A stretch of 64,000 nt of DNA from Lates calcarifer. Lineage: Eukaryota; Chordata; Actinopteri; Centropomidae. The notes under the pieces were generated by a model, which was not told where the DNA came from, searched no databases, and worked only from the letters and a program-made list of their open reading frames with translations. The position numbers were made by a program, and so were the translations under genes. Shown here piece by piece: positions 51,151 to 64,000 of this stretch. Location: the NCBI RefSeq assembly GCF_001640805.2, contig NC_066852.1:4510194-4574193 (forward strand), written 5' to 3'. How positions within the stretch are numbered: the stretch's first letter is position 1; each line of letters opens with the position of its first letter.

Positions 51151-54100
51151 TCTTTTCACTTCAGATGAGCACTGAACAGTATGTTCTCTAATCAGGTGTT
51201 AACTTACAACACTGTCTCTATTTGCCCAAAAGGAGAAGCCCTACAATATGGGTTTATAATAAGATTTTGATGCCATTCAAGTATCTGCAGTGGACTAAGC
51301 TAGTCAGTGAAGCGATAGATTAGGTCACATACACAAGTCTTGAATACACTGGGCAATTAAAAAATAGGGCTGGCAGTTGGAAGTGTTGGGAAGGAAGGAC
51401 TTTTCATTCATCTCATGCTAATCCAGTGTAATTCCATTTTTACTAACACAGAGGAGCTTCACAGAGTGCACTCCGAGGATGAATGAGAAAACTCTCAAAC
51501 CTGCGGAACAGTAAACAAAGTCCTCATCAGGGCTGGATGCTGAAGTGTTGGTCCTTTTTTGTTGCAGAGGGTACCAGATCGATATCACCAATTATCAGAA
51601 CATGTTGAGGTAAACAGAGTTTCTCTATTTCCAACTCTAGCTCAGACTAACTCTGTAAGCACTTGTTCTTCACGAGAGGTATTCTGTCATTTGGTGTAGA
51701 CGCCAGACTGCTCCATTTTTCACTTACAGTTTTTTCCCTTGGCGGTGTTGAAAATAATGAGTATAGACTTCTCATTGTAAATTTACCTGTGATGGTCGTG
51801 GTTGTGCAGACACCTTGGAGGATAGCAGAAATTAAACCTTTTTTCAATGATAAGCCCTAGTCCCTGCATGTAGACTAGAAGCAGGCAGAAGCGCTCTTCT
51901 AATCTTTATATAGCAAAGGAATAAAAAATCACATGGCAATTTTGGTTATCAAGACCACTGCACTTACTCTTGACTTAGCAAAGGTTCATCAGAGCAATAA
52001 GACTGAACCCATAACAGTGAAAAAAGTATAGAAATAAAGTTGTTGTGCCACAAAACCGAGACTGAGAGCTGAAGGAGGCTAAAATGCTGAGTGAAACTGC
52101 AGAGTCATTTGATGCAAAAATAGTAAAAATGGTAAAAGTCTTGATACTGCAATTTCTAAATTTGAATATATATAGACAGAAAATGATACTGCAGCTTTAA
52201 ATCAAAGGGACAATTTCAAAATTTTTTGTGTATATAGATAGAAAATGTGCCTATTCTAGTATCCAATTTGGATAATCCAATTTGAGTACGAAAACTGACA
52301 CTACTGTGATTTTAGAGTTGTAGTTTACTAAGTAGACATCCTTGACATCGATAATTATCAAATAGGAAGTATCAGGCTTAACCTCAGGAGGAATGTGAAA
52401 TATAATTTTTAAAATAGCAGTGTGCAAACTAAGAGAACATCTGTCTCCCACAGCAGGGAGTAGCAAGTGTTGTAATCCTATTAAAAGACACATACATGAG
52501 CAGACTTCATCCTGCAGATCTAATAGAGGCCGCTGTTTGGAGAGTAAGCACTTTTTTCCACCTAACCAAGGGCTGCCGTGTTTGCTGGGGGAAAACACTT
52601 TTCTCCTCACGGCCCCATCTCGTACCGAAAATTCACACAACGCACTTTGCTCTTTTTGTCAGTTCTTTTACGTGGTATAGATCCACTTATGCTACATACA
52701 ATGGCTGCCAAGTAACCCGCAATGTAAAATATGAGTCTGAAGGCTTTTTAATCCATAAAAAGCTTTGCTCTGAGTTCTGTCAACAGCTTTTACATTTTCC
52801 TCAATTATGTCTTTCCAGCAAGGTGATGGAACTGTGGGCAGGTAGCACTATATTTGCATAGTGGTACTTCTTACTATAATTTTATGTTCTTTTACCTATC
52901 AACATCAATGCACTATGAAGAGTCAAAAGCCACATAATTATCATATTATTATCTTTTAAATAGGCACACCACAGATGTAGCCCTTAATTTTCTAGATATT
53001 TGTGTTTTCTGTGTTACTCAGCACAAAGTAATAGATCTTTTTTTCCATAAATGAAATCTGATGGCCTATTGTGAGTACAAGATAAGGAGCTTGCTACGTA
53101 GTTTATAACTGAATTACTAAAGTACAGAGCTAAAAAAAAAACAAGAAGCATTTGTCTGTAATATTGACACCTTTGCTTCTCAAAAACATCTGAGATCATT
53201 TGACATTTGTTAATTTCATGACAATTTTTGCAACATGACTAGACATGCACAGGTAATTCTAACCTGGGGTCTTGAGATATATCCAGTCAATCAGACTGTA
53301 CATTCTTGCTGAGCATGAAAGGATGTCTTCCTGATCTCCCATAAAAAATACGGATAACATTCAGTAATGAACTGCACCTGTTGTTTTTGGGTCAGTAACT
53401 CAAGGTGTAGTGCTTGAAGATTATTATAAAATGACAGGATTATGTGTGCATGTAATTACTGGACCAACATATGTCCCCTCCAAAAATAAATCACTACTTG
53501 ATCTTCTGTCCATTTTCTACTCTCTGACCGAACTGAATCAAGCCCTCTTTTCTTCACATTTCAAAGGACCAGTTTGAATGATGAGCTTTTCTGCACAGTG
53601 TGACTTGACCTGGGTTGGTTTACCAGTGTGAGGAACAATATGGAGTGAAATCCGCTCCCATCAAAAATACAATCTTGTGTCATTATCTTGGAAAGCCCTT
53701 TAAGTATAGTTCTTGCTCAGGAGGTTGGCTAGCGGCTCACTGCACAGTGGAATAAAGGGGGATTAGCTGGACAAATTGAAAATGGAGTTGTGTAATTTCA
53801 TACTCGAATGAAAGATAGAAAGAGGGAAGAGAGGAGAAAGATTGCTGAGATGACGTCATGTCGTCATTGTGATCTTCACTTGTTTATCCTGTTGTTGCAC
53901 TTCAAGCTACATAGAAACTTATTATAAAGATCCTAATGAATACAGTGTTTGTTATGTCCCCCTCTTAGACTGCAGCAAATGGATTAATGGCATCGCATTG
54001 AGGACATCTGTATGCAACAAGCGGCAGACACAGCACACATAGCAACAGTAGCTCTATCAGAATGTCCTTACATTATCCCCATTGCCACACACACAGTCAC

Positions 54101-57100
54101 GCAAACAAACACACATCCACCTAGTTCAGCGTGCGAGTTAAGGTCATGGATCTCTCCTGGTGCCTGTCAGACTAAAGAAAAATTAAAGCTGTTCAGAGGA
54201 AGCTGCAGAGAGGTGCTTACTGCATGATGCTGATAACGTCCTCTCACCCAGTGCTACCTGCTCCCTCCCACCACTCCTTTGTTGTGACTTTTAAGATATT
54301 GCTTGACTGGATCAGGGGGATCCCTCACCTTCTCTGCAATAACACATCAGAGAAACGGGTCCTGTTTGCATGTTTATTTAATGGTATGTGTATGACAACC
54401 CTGTCTCTGAAATTACGTTCATATATAACTAATTTGCAACAAGAAGTATGTTTTGTGTGAAACATAATTGTGACCAGATTACCCTATCTATTAATGCAAT
54501 GAGAAAATATTGTTAATTTACCTATTTGGCAAGTCGCAAAAAATGTTGACACTGAACATATCAGAAACTTTTTACAGACAACACATTACAACAACACATA
54601 TTTCTACCAAAATATCCTGAGAACCCTCAGATTTTAGTCAATCGATGTGCTGTGAATAAGGGTTAGCCTGGATGTGTCTCGTGAAGACATGAGAACAGTT
54701 CAGACGTTTGCAGCATATCAAATGGTTTCTTCAGTACATGCTTATGATGTCATGGGAGTCGAGGTGCATCAGGTATAGTAAAGGAGACAGGGTTGTGTCT
54801 ACTTATTCTGCTCTGCTGCAGCCAGCACTTTATACAGCAGGACTTACCCGACTGTTCAGCTGAGAGCAGTGCACTGTGCAGCTGTGCAGAAGGTCCCCCA
54901 CCAGGTTTTTTTCCAGCATTTTTATTCATGGTGTTTGTGTAAAAAAACACTGGCAGAAAAGGAGAGGTTCTTTCAAATTATTTATGCTAGCTCACGCTCA
55001 GAAAAATAGACATTAATAAAAATCTGAAATATCAAAACCACGACTTTCCATATAGACATACTGGTGACTGTAAATCTTTTGGAATTCAGATTTTCACATA
55101 ATATAGCAAGAATACAAATAGATATAGCACTACATATGGATACCATATCTTACCATCATATCAGCACTACAGTCATAGAGCAAACCATTGCTGGGTACAC
55201 AAACACATATTTTATGTGTGTTAGTCTACATTCTAATTTTGTGCTTTTGTCCTCTTAACCTCTCTGCTTGACATGTGTCTGTATTGCATTTGGCTGGGTC
55301 GTTGTGTGTATGTGTTACTGAAAGGGTAAAATGGTATACCACAGTTAGTCGTCCCTAAGGTTTACACATGCCGAGCTGATTCACAGTGAGTTGGCAGGTG
55401 GATCGGAACACACGTTTAACACTTGATGGACTGGTGAATATTATTGGCTGTGCTCCTGCCAAGCTCACTGATTTCCTTGTCCTCAAGAGAAAGGTGAGAA
55501 AGGTTGGCAATAGAAGGCTTGGAAGAAATAGCGGCCATGTCACTGGCTGTGTGGACAGCGGCTGTGCTTTACAGACAAAGTGACTCATCTTTATATTCGC
55601 TGAAGTATGCTTTTGTTTGTGGACAAATCTGTGAACACAAAATGAAACAGCGTTCATTGATCGTTTGAAAGTAAGGTGCTTTTCATCATGAGAAACAACA
55701 TGGATTCTTTCTCACCTCACCCCTGTACACAGCTCTTCTCACATGACACCCAAGATCCAATCAAAATGGCAATATACATTTGATTAAAGACATAAATAGA
55801 TATTACTCTGCGTCATGGAGGACTCAATCGTTGCTTGCATCCTCCAAAGTCATTTATTTGGGCTGTGATATAGCTCACTAACCATAAAATACAGAATGGT
55901 AATGACTCAAAGGTCAGAGGCAGAAGCCCTGGTGGAGGTGCCATTTGTTTCTTAATACCCAGAGAAACTCTAACATTATTGATCTCCCTGCACTGCATGA
56001 CTTTGAAAAGTAATTACTAGGTTATATATGATGAGATTTCCCTCCCCAAGGGATAACTTTATTACTACAATATAACATCCTCTCTCCACCCCCAAAGAAA
56101 TACAAGGTAGTCAATACAGCATGCCAGTTGTTTGCATAGAGAAAGGATGGGCATGTTCAATGACAGGACAAATTTATCGTTTGCAGCTATGGTAGTAAGA
56201 CAGTGAAGGGGGTGGTAAAAGAGGTAAAAAGGAGCGTTCTCTTCACAAGCTCACAAATATATTCTTTCGCATAATATCAGGGCCCATCTGTGTTTCACAC
56301 TGATTTGTTTGTATCTCACATGGGAACCAACCTATTTATTCCTAAGAAAAATAAAGCAGCTTTTTATACGGCTGCCTTCAGAGGAAAGAGCAGCTCGCTA
56401 GGTGCTCGCAGGACCACTCTAGAGGGAGACCATTGAGAGAACGATGCAGTGAAGGAGAAGAAAAGGGGATGGAGGACCAGATGGAAGGAGATAAAGAATG
56501 TGAGAGAGGAGAGGAAAAGAAAAAAGAAGTAATGAAAAAAAGAGTGATGAGAGAATGAAAAGGGAAGATAGGGTGGAGCAAGGTGGGAGAAAGCAGGAGA
56601 GCTATGATTACTATGCTCCATGCTGTTTCGCACGGCTCCTCTTCCCAATAGCCTGAAGCGACCAAGGCTCAGATTTGGGCTGCCAACCAAAAGGTGGATA
56701 TCAGCATTCCTTTGAGCATTCCTGCCTCCTTCCCCCCTAACCAGACTTCACACATGCTGCTTCTATCAACTTAGTCCGTGTGTGCTGCTCTTTGAAGTGT
56801 GGGCTACGTGATGCTTTCATGCAGTTTTAAATTCCCTTTTGCAGGTTATGGCAGAGTTATTAATTGTCAGTTAGTACAGGGTCCGACAAAGCCAGTCGAA
56901 CTGATGAGCATATGGCCATCACAAGCACCTCAAACTGGGAATACACAGTATGAAAACAAATACAAAATTATAAATACATTTTGAATAGGTTATTTAAAGT
57001 TCAGCTCAGTTAAAATGGCTAAATGTTTTTTGAACATTATTAGAATTTACAAATTTATTGAAATATCGTTAGAAAGTGGAAAATAGTATTATTGTAGACA

Positions 57101-59847
57101 TTTCCCCATACATCCTTGTAGGGCTGCCCCCCCAAAAGTTACACTTCTTTTTGTAGGTGCCTCACAGTACATACACGGAGCAATGCAGGAGCAACACTAT
57201 GGCAGCCTGTAAACCTTTGTCTTGAAACTAACTATAATGGAAGTAGAGTCTATAATAGAGACACAGGGCAGAGTGGCACCAGCCAGCGGGGGCAGGGCAG
57301 TGCAACTCATTTCTGTTGGCCACTCTGATACTCTCAGCTCTGACGGTGCTGTCAGAAGCCCAGCAGGACAGACACTCCACGGTGCAGGAGGATTTCATAG
57401 CCGAGTTATGACCAGGATGCCAACGTTTACTTTCTGACTGTGTGGAAATGTGTTTTCAGTGAAAATATCAAAATCATAATTGAAGCTTGTGCCAAAGGAT
57501 GTTCTGATTGCCAGATAGTCTGTTAGAAAAAAAGAACAACTAGTCAAATCTTCATATTGAACAGTCAAATCTGATTTGACTGACAAAATTCTGAGGCAGG
57601 TGCAGCCCTTACACCCTCCATGTCTTGCTGGCAACATCAATGCTGCTATTTAACTCTTCCTCTTTACTTGTGTTGCTCATTATGCATTTGTTTTACCTTC
57701 AGATTTTCTGGAGCAAATATACTAGAGGAAGTGATTTATGCACCAGACTTTCACTCATTCCAGTTTTTGTCCTTGCAAAAAGCCTCCAGCGTGTAAAAGG
57801 GGTGACAGGTTCTTGTTTTGTGCCATAGATTCATGACAAATTTCCTTAACAAAATGACTTGAATGCACAAATAGGAACTGCTTCATAAACAACAGACATT
57901 GTTAATTATTATCAAAATTAATATGGTAGTCAGCATTGGTATATTGTTATATGCTGAGTCTTTCATTATCCAACGCTAAGGCGAATAAACAGATGACACA
58001 AGATAGGTCGACTGATGTGTTTCAGTGTAGGCAAGAAGCAGTGTATATTAGATGTTACTGGCCTGAAGATAAAATGATGTGATCGTGTAACCATGTGTTT
58101 AACTTCCTGGCCCTTGCTGGCACTTTGAGAATGAGCTCTACCTCTGTAAAGAATTACCCATATTCATCATCCACATACACAGTTTGTATAAACACTCATA
58201 ATGTTAAGGTCTGTGTTGTTCTGCCTCATAAAATCTCAGCACTGGTTTGCTTTTCCTACACACTGCTCTCTCTCTGCACTCATATTACAGGCTCTTCCCC
58301 AGAGAATTCCAATTTTCCACTGAAAAACTTTGTTCCTCACCGTTAATTACAGTAGGCCAATGTTTTCTCTCACCCTATAATTACAATTCAGAAAACAATT
58401 ACATATCATTCAGGCAGCATGATTACCTCCTGTCACTCCAGCCTTCCATGCCATAATTTAATATTTTGCTCAATGATCACTCAGAGGATTCATAAAGGCA
58501 AAAGAGGCTCCCACTTATAGTGCATTTCCTAGTCATCAGCCACTCTGCTTGTTCGTCTGATAAATGCTGGTTGGAGGGAGGCACTCTGGTTTGACAGTGT
58601 GCCATTAAGCCATCCACAGACCCACTCTTGCAGGCGCTGGGTGATTAATGTCTTCTCCTTCTCCCCATTTAGCCCTTCGATAATGAACCTGAATTAACAA
58701 GCCCTTGCTTCTTGTGACAAAAGCTGCAAACAGTGACACTTTCCTTATGAACACAAATCCAGGCCACAAAACGTTGAGGTACCTCTTTTTTCAAGTATTT
58801 AGAACTGATGATGGATGATAAAATTACACGCATCAATTAACACAGTTTTCAGTTTTGATTTTAAGTATAATAAAAAAAACAAATGAAAAAACAGCATTCA
58901 ACATTCTCAAGACTGTATTTGCTTGATAGATGCAGTTTTTCTTACATGTCCATTGAACTGGCTCCATATCGAGAAGATAATGGCATGGATCCATGTCAGG
59001 TATTACTCAATCTGTATCAGTGCTAGAAAATTGAAACCATCTTGGGCCTAATTACCACAGAAAATTAACAAGAGCCTTCAGGTGCACTGTAATGCAATGA
59101 AGACATCACTGGAATTAGGTAACACAAACAGAGCAAGTTGTTTTGTTAGCGTGTACATAGTTGGGTATCTGGAGGTTAATATTATGCACAGTACAGATTT
59201 ACATTTCATACACAAGAAAAATTAAAAAGTAAAATAACCTTCCATTGTGAGAAGTCAGGGAACAAGGTTTTACATGCTGTGACATTTACGGTTTCTACCT
59301 CCATCATTTTTCAATTTTGGCAGCACTTTGACGATGCTGTCAGGATGTTTGGGGATGCAGCATATGTTGAATGCCATGTCATGCATAAAATTGGATTACA
59401 TTTGGCCAACAGGAGCAGGTTAGATATTAGAGTTCCACTGCTCAAAAAAGTACCCTATAAGATAAACAAGCATGACTGCTGTTGCTCTGCAGTATTGTCT
59501 TATCATAGTGCAGTTGATGTCTGGTACTGTGACCTAAGGTTTATAAAGCATCCTACTCTATACTCAGAACCTTTCAATGTGATAAACAAGCTTAGAAGTG
59601 AAAGAAGAAAGTTTCCATAAGCAAAGAAACAACGTGAAGTTGGAAAAGGCTGGTGAAACAAGGTGTTTTCAATGCCGAGTGAAAGAATCTGATAGCAACA
59701 GGACCTTTTTTTAGCAACAGTGGCTTTTCTTTTGCAAAAATATAGTTATTCATTTCATCAGATGTGTGTAATGCTGTATTCATTAACAAAATCAGTCCCC
59801 ATCATTATTAAATAATGAAGTTAATTTGATTAACTTAATGCTGAAAT

Positions 59848-59934
59848 CTAGAGCTGCAACTAAAAATGATTTTCATTACTGATTAATCTGCTCATGATTT
59901 TCTTTTCTCAGTTAATTAATTGTTTGTCCCTACC
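59848..59934 (+). mobile_element. hAT-type MITE end fragment
   Basis: The fragment reads ctagagctgcaactaaaaat, gattttcattactgatt, aatctgctcatgattttc and gttaattaattgtttg. It corresponds to the start of a very common fish repeat ('agagctgcaactaacgattattttcattatcgattaatctg'). Only the first 80-90 bp are present, so it is a truncated fragment. hAT affiliation is from memory. Confidence 0.6.
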
Positions 59935-61328
59935 CTTGGATACAACCCATAAGAGCATACCAGAGACAAGAGACAAGAGACTGGAGCTTGTTCAATGTCA
60001 CAGACATTTGCATTTTTATTTACCATAACTCCAGTGTTGACTTTATCTTTAACATACTTTCAAAGTCTGCATTCCACAAATATTCATTGTCATCTCTGAG
60101 AATGTGTCTCTTTTGGCTTTGCTTGCTTCAGATAAGTGCTCTTTGTGATATCTGGTGCAGGGGATTGTGTTTAAGTCTGCCATTTATTTGAATCAGCCAT
60201 TGCAAGTAAACTTTGCAGATTTTCACTGTACATCTTTCACAAACTGCTTAGATCTCAGTGAGAAGAAGATAGTGGAGATGTGTCCCTTTCTGTGCAGCAG
60301 CACTCTATTGGCATTTCCAGCCAGAAAGACAGCAAGCTGCTACTCAGATCTATGAGAGTGAGTCACAGCACAGTGACAGCAATTTCAACCTATGTGAATG
60401 TGCAAATGTGTGTGTCGTAATGTTAAACAGACAATTATGCAGATGATGTACAGTAAAATTCCAATCTGTCAGTTAAAATAAGCCTCAGATGTCAGCTTTA
60501 ACCAAATAATCTAGCGTACATATGAATGTAATCCATTCAAAGCTACCAGGACCTCCATTCTTACTGCACTGCCTGTCGTATTTCATGCTCTATGGCTCTT
60601 CAGTCACTTGTAACCTTCATGTCTATGTTGAGGATTGCTGGGCTTTTGGGGATAGTGCAAGAAGAAGCTAATTTTCCCACTCTGGTCAATCTCTCTGAAG
60701 CATTGGCCAAAGCCCTTTGCTGTACACCATTCGGAGGAGCCTTCCAGATTGCACTGTGCAAGCCCTCACTGAAAACCTATTATTAATGGAAAGGTCAAAG
60801 CAGGGTGGGTGGTTAGATAGCTACAAGGAGATACTGTCAGTTCTCCCGCCTTCACTGTCCGAGGCTGAGGGAAGTAAAGAATAAAGTAGCAAGCTCATAG
60901 AAGTGTTGTAGCACAGTATAACCTTAACTATGTGTGAAGTTGGTGTGATTCAAGGAGACTGAATTTCCATACACGCTGGACTGTCTGAAAACCTCCTCAG
61001 CTGCCAGTCATTGCAATGGACATACACTCATCCACTCCTTACTGGCAAACTGATAAGTGTCCTTGGGATGAATGTTGCTCATTTTCTTCAAAAGCAACAA
61101 AGACAGTTCTTGTTTTCAAGCGTGCTCTCAGATGTTGTCCATAAATATTAAGCTGCCTCTGAAGCTAATAATTACTTCCTGGCTTTGAATATAAGAATAT
61201 TCTTACTGGCACTAATAAGAGATAGACAGATTCATGTAGTCTATACCCTTTATCATTGCTCATCATGTGCTGCTCCAATAATTAAACTATGGACGTTACT
61301 CCATATAAAAAAAGATAGACTTACCTCA

Positions 61329-61387
61329 AGCAAAAAAACAAAAAAAAAAAAAAAATCAAAAAACAAAAACAAAAACAAAGAGAACAA
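61329..61387. repeat. A-rich simple sequence
   Basis: A long adenine-rich run of caaaaa and aaaac units. It could be the tail of a lost retroelement, but no body is recognisable upstream. Confidence 0.8.
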
Positions 61388-63402
61388 AATATATGTAAGT
61401 GGAATGAATTCTGTGTGATTCATTTGTTCTACTCAAATTCAAGGAGGCACTCAGATGATTTACTGATTGCTTTGCTAAGAAGGCATATTGACATTCACAG
61501 GAAATGAGAGCATGAGATAATCGTTGTTTTGGGAAACACTGCAGCCATGGAAACTAGGAGGTATAATTGCTCAAAACAATATGCTGTCTCATATTTGCCT
61601 GTGGATATTATTGCATCTGTATTTTTTATAGTTCCAGAGGAAAACCGTAGATACTTACCAGCTGCAGATTCAGTCCCGTTACTATTGTATCTTATTTGTC
61701 CAATGCACTGCCAGATATCACAGAGTGTCAATGCACCTTTGCAGACACCACTTCAGTCACTGCTGGTTATGACCTTAGCACCTTTATGGATGTCATCTAA
61801 ACTTTCAAAAGCTATCTCTTTCCTTTGTAAACATCCAGCTGCTAACAGAAATTTATCTTTGTTTGTCGAGCATCTTTCCTTACTGCCTCACTTCTTTCAG
61901 GTATTTCAGGCATCCTCCTCATTTTATGTACCGCCATCTATTTTAACTGTCGTGACAAGGTTAATGGTCTCATAAATGTCTGTGTCTGAGAAATCCCATG
62001 GGCAAGATTTCTTCACTTTAAGAGTTTTCCGTTTTGTTTGGCTTGACTGTTGCAGGAGGGTCCCCTGCTTTGATCTCAGTAGTTCAGTTGACTGGATGCT
62101 GAAGGCATGACACAGGGGATGACAGTTACTCTGCTACATTCAGAGCTGTTTGTGTCAGGATGTTTGAGTTACAGTGCATCATGTTTTGCCCCCTCAGTTG
62201 TCTGCAAATATTGCTATGATTGAGCAGCAGCTTCACGTATGCCATCTTCGACAAAAATCTGTTTAGCAGGTGGATATGCATGAAGTGCATGAAGTATGAA
62301 GTGTTCTGTCAATATGTTTGTGCTGTTCACCCCCTAAGCTCTGGGGAAGAAGTAGATTATACAAATACGTTGCATTGCAGTAAATTGCTCTCAACTGTGT
62401 CTTTCTGTCATTGGTAAACGAATAAATGGATATGAATAGGTTTCCAGTTTGGTGGTGCATTAATCATGTTAGGGATGCAGATTACATCTCTACGTGTTTG
62501 CATAAATTATTCATAATATTGTAATATATGGTGCACAATTTCAAGTAAACCATTGTTCTAAAAAATAATGTAATTGAATTAAAAGGGTTTTCACAGAGAG
62601 GAAAATAAACAGCATGAACTGCCCTCATGTTTTTACATTTGCATATGTTTGAATACATGGAATGTGGTGGCGAATTAAATTGTTAGGTGTGTCTGTGAGG
62701 TCATGTATGTGTGTAACTACCACCAACATACAAGTTGGTAGTTGCTGCTGGTTTGCACAACTGCCTTTTTGGCACACTGTGCTTCCAGACTCCCCCTGGC
62801 CCTCTCACACTGTGAACTGCTTCACCACTGAACCACTTTGAGGGAGAATGTCCAGAGAAGAGGGAATATAAATGCTGCACTTCAAGACATATCACCTTGG
62901 ATTCAACCTTGCAGCAGCTGATAAAGAACCCCCCCACCAAAAAAAAAAAAACAACTTATCATCAGATGACAAAATGGGACAAATCAGCAGGAGTTTTGGG
63001 ATAAGCATCTACTGTCATTGAAGAATCCAGAGCAGGCCTCCTTCCTGTAAAGGTGGAAAAGAACATGAAGCTGAATTTATAGCCAGATGTATTTCATGTT
63101 GAGACATTCCTAAAAATGATGTTAAACTCTATATCCTCATAGGTTCTTTATTGCAGTTTTGATTGTAAATAAGGCTGAAAATATTTCTCCACCTCTTATT
63201 TAGTTTTACTTACTGTATGTGCATGTATTGTCTTGCTGTATTCGGACTGTCATGTAAGAAATCACTATACTGTTTATAGAATATCGCTGATAATGATTTA
63301 CAGTTAGTATTCATGAATGTAAGCAAATATTTCCAACAACAATATCTTAATATGCTCATAAGCTTCAAATCCTGATAGAAGACATTCATCCATTTCCATC
63401 CA

Positions 63403-63560
63403 TCCATTAGGGCTGGTCGGTATATTGACTTTTTAAGGTATATGGATATATTGTCAAGTGAGTAGTAGGATGTGATAATACTGTTTATATCAATATGTAG
63501 TAGTTTGATGTAGCGTAACATAACCTGATTTTTCTGCAAAGCCATGCCATAGTTTGTATG
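63403..63560. repeat. Dispersed repeat fragment beginning 'agggctggtcggtatat'
   Basis: attagggctggtcggtat, attgactttttaaggtat and atggatatattgtc are similar to a fish element starting 'agggctgggc(g/a)atat' with repeated 'atatcg' motifs, probably hAT-related. The second terminus is not seen. Confidence 0.45.
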
Positions 63561-63832
63561 TCTCCTCTCTGGTGCTCTCCACACAAGGTAGATTAAGTCC
63601 TACCCAGTTAGATAAAATCACTTGGTTTCACCTTAGGTAAATCACATAGTTGACTCTTTTCAAACTAACTAACCTGATTGTCACTGCAGTAACTGAGTGG
63701 GGATCAGTGCCTTCTCTGTGTGAGGCCCAGCTAGCATCTACTGATGAGGAATTTAAGGAACAGCAGTAAATTGTAACATCTATTGTCAGTTTGCTTGTGA
63801 GGCATCGGTAAATTGTAGCTACCTAAAAAAAG

Positions 63833-63935
63833 GACAGGTTGCCAGTCAATGACAGGGCTGACATATAGAGACAAACATTCACACATGAGGAAAACAGAGG
63901 AAACTGTAATACCTTGAGAAAATCCACAAAATAGG
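63833..63935 (+). repeat. Common fish dispersed repeat fragment
   Basis: The sequence ggttgccagtcaatgacagg, gctgacatatagagacaaac, attcacacatgagg, then ataccttgagaaaatccac follows the order of a widespread teleost repeat ('ggtcgccagtctatcacagggctgacatatagagacagacaaccattcacact...ggagtacctggagaaaacccac'). A central part is deleted. The class is not certain. Confidence 0.6.
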
Positions 63936-64000
63936 CTAATACTAAGTCAATTTTTTTAACATATTAATCACCTGAGCTTTTTCTCTAAGTACCTAAGGCA

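Larger units (their letters stand above)
26922..64000 (+). other. Presumed first intron (partial, at least 37 kb)
   Basis: It starts at the GTAAGTG donor after exon 1. No acceptor followed by a convincing phase-compatible exon was found before the window ends. Very long first introns are typical of large vertebrate neuronal adhesion and receptor genes, but nothing here identifies such a gene. The length assumes that no exon was missed. If exon 1 is spurious, this is intergenic DNA. Repeats within it are listed separately. The remaining stretches (26922-28789, 28906-39513, 39547-40560, 42238-43421, 43497-45820, 46923-49564, 50341-59847, 59935-61328, 61388-63402) show only AT-rich sequence and chance frames. 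Confidence 0.4.

Noticed and set aside
52251..52861. Overlapping 121- to 129-codon frames on both strands
   Set aside because: They contradict one another and none shows a domain. Most likely chance.
56035..56115. Retroelement tail-like words (tttccctccccaagggataac)
   Set aside because: Too short and diverged, without upstream body or clear orientation.
59279..59620. 113-codon open frame on the + strand
   Set aside because: Not recognised, and no splice or start context that would support a gene.
61529..61975. 148-codon open frame on the + strand, the longest in the window
   Set aside because: No recognisable domain, no clean exon boundaries, and an overlapping frame on the other strand. 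One frame of this length is unsurprising in 64 kb.

Overview
This window looks like about 64 kb of teleost fish nuclear DNA, most likely from a percomorph. It is AT-rich and CpG-poor, and it has vertebrate splice signals, many short microsatellites and relics of fish DNA transposons (Tc1/mariner, hAT). It also carries several short dispersed motifs that I recognise from memory as common in percomorph genomes. No bacterial-type gene organisation, operon or CRISPR array is visible. Almost every open reading frame is short and looks like chance.

The only host gene feature I can support is near the middle. A CpG-rich promoter-like region (about 26440-26860) leads into a first coding exon at 26861-26921 on the + strand. 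That exon encodes a signal-peptide-like start of 20 residues and ends in phase 1 at a consensus GTAAGTG donor. I cannot name the gene. No convincing second exon follows, so the rest of the window is best read as a first intron of at least 37 kb. The left 26 kb would then be upstream intergenic sequence or part of an unseen neighbour.

Layout: 1-13.9 kb, unannotated single-copy-like DNA with microsatellites and one dispersed repeat. 13.9-14.3 kb, a local direct repeat. 16.2-25.1 kb, a repeat-dense block holding LINE-type 3' tails, three copies of one dispersed family, a 569-bp inverted-repeat element, a hAT relic with an imperfect 8-bp target duplication, a degenerate tandem repeat array and a Tc1 relic with both termini. 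25.1-26.9 kb, promoter and exon 1. 26.9-64 kb, presumed intron with scattered repeats, a 61-bp near-perfect palindrome (42.2 kb), an (AT)37 tract (43.4 kb), a hAT relic with a perfect 8-bp duplication and a transposase remnant (45.8-46.9 kb), a truncated Tc1 relic (49.6-50.3 kb) and further repeat fragments near 59.9, 63.4 and 63.8 kb.

I found no previously undescribed functional system. The most informative structures are the transposon relics with readable termini, the tandem array next to the Tc1 copy, and the palindrome. Family names for dispersed repeats rest on recall of fish sequence, not on a search.
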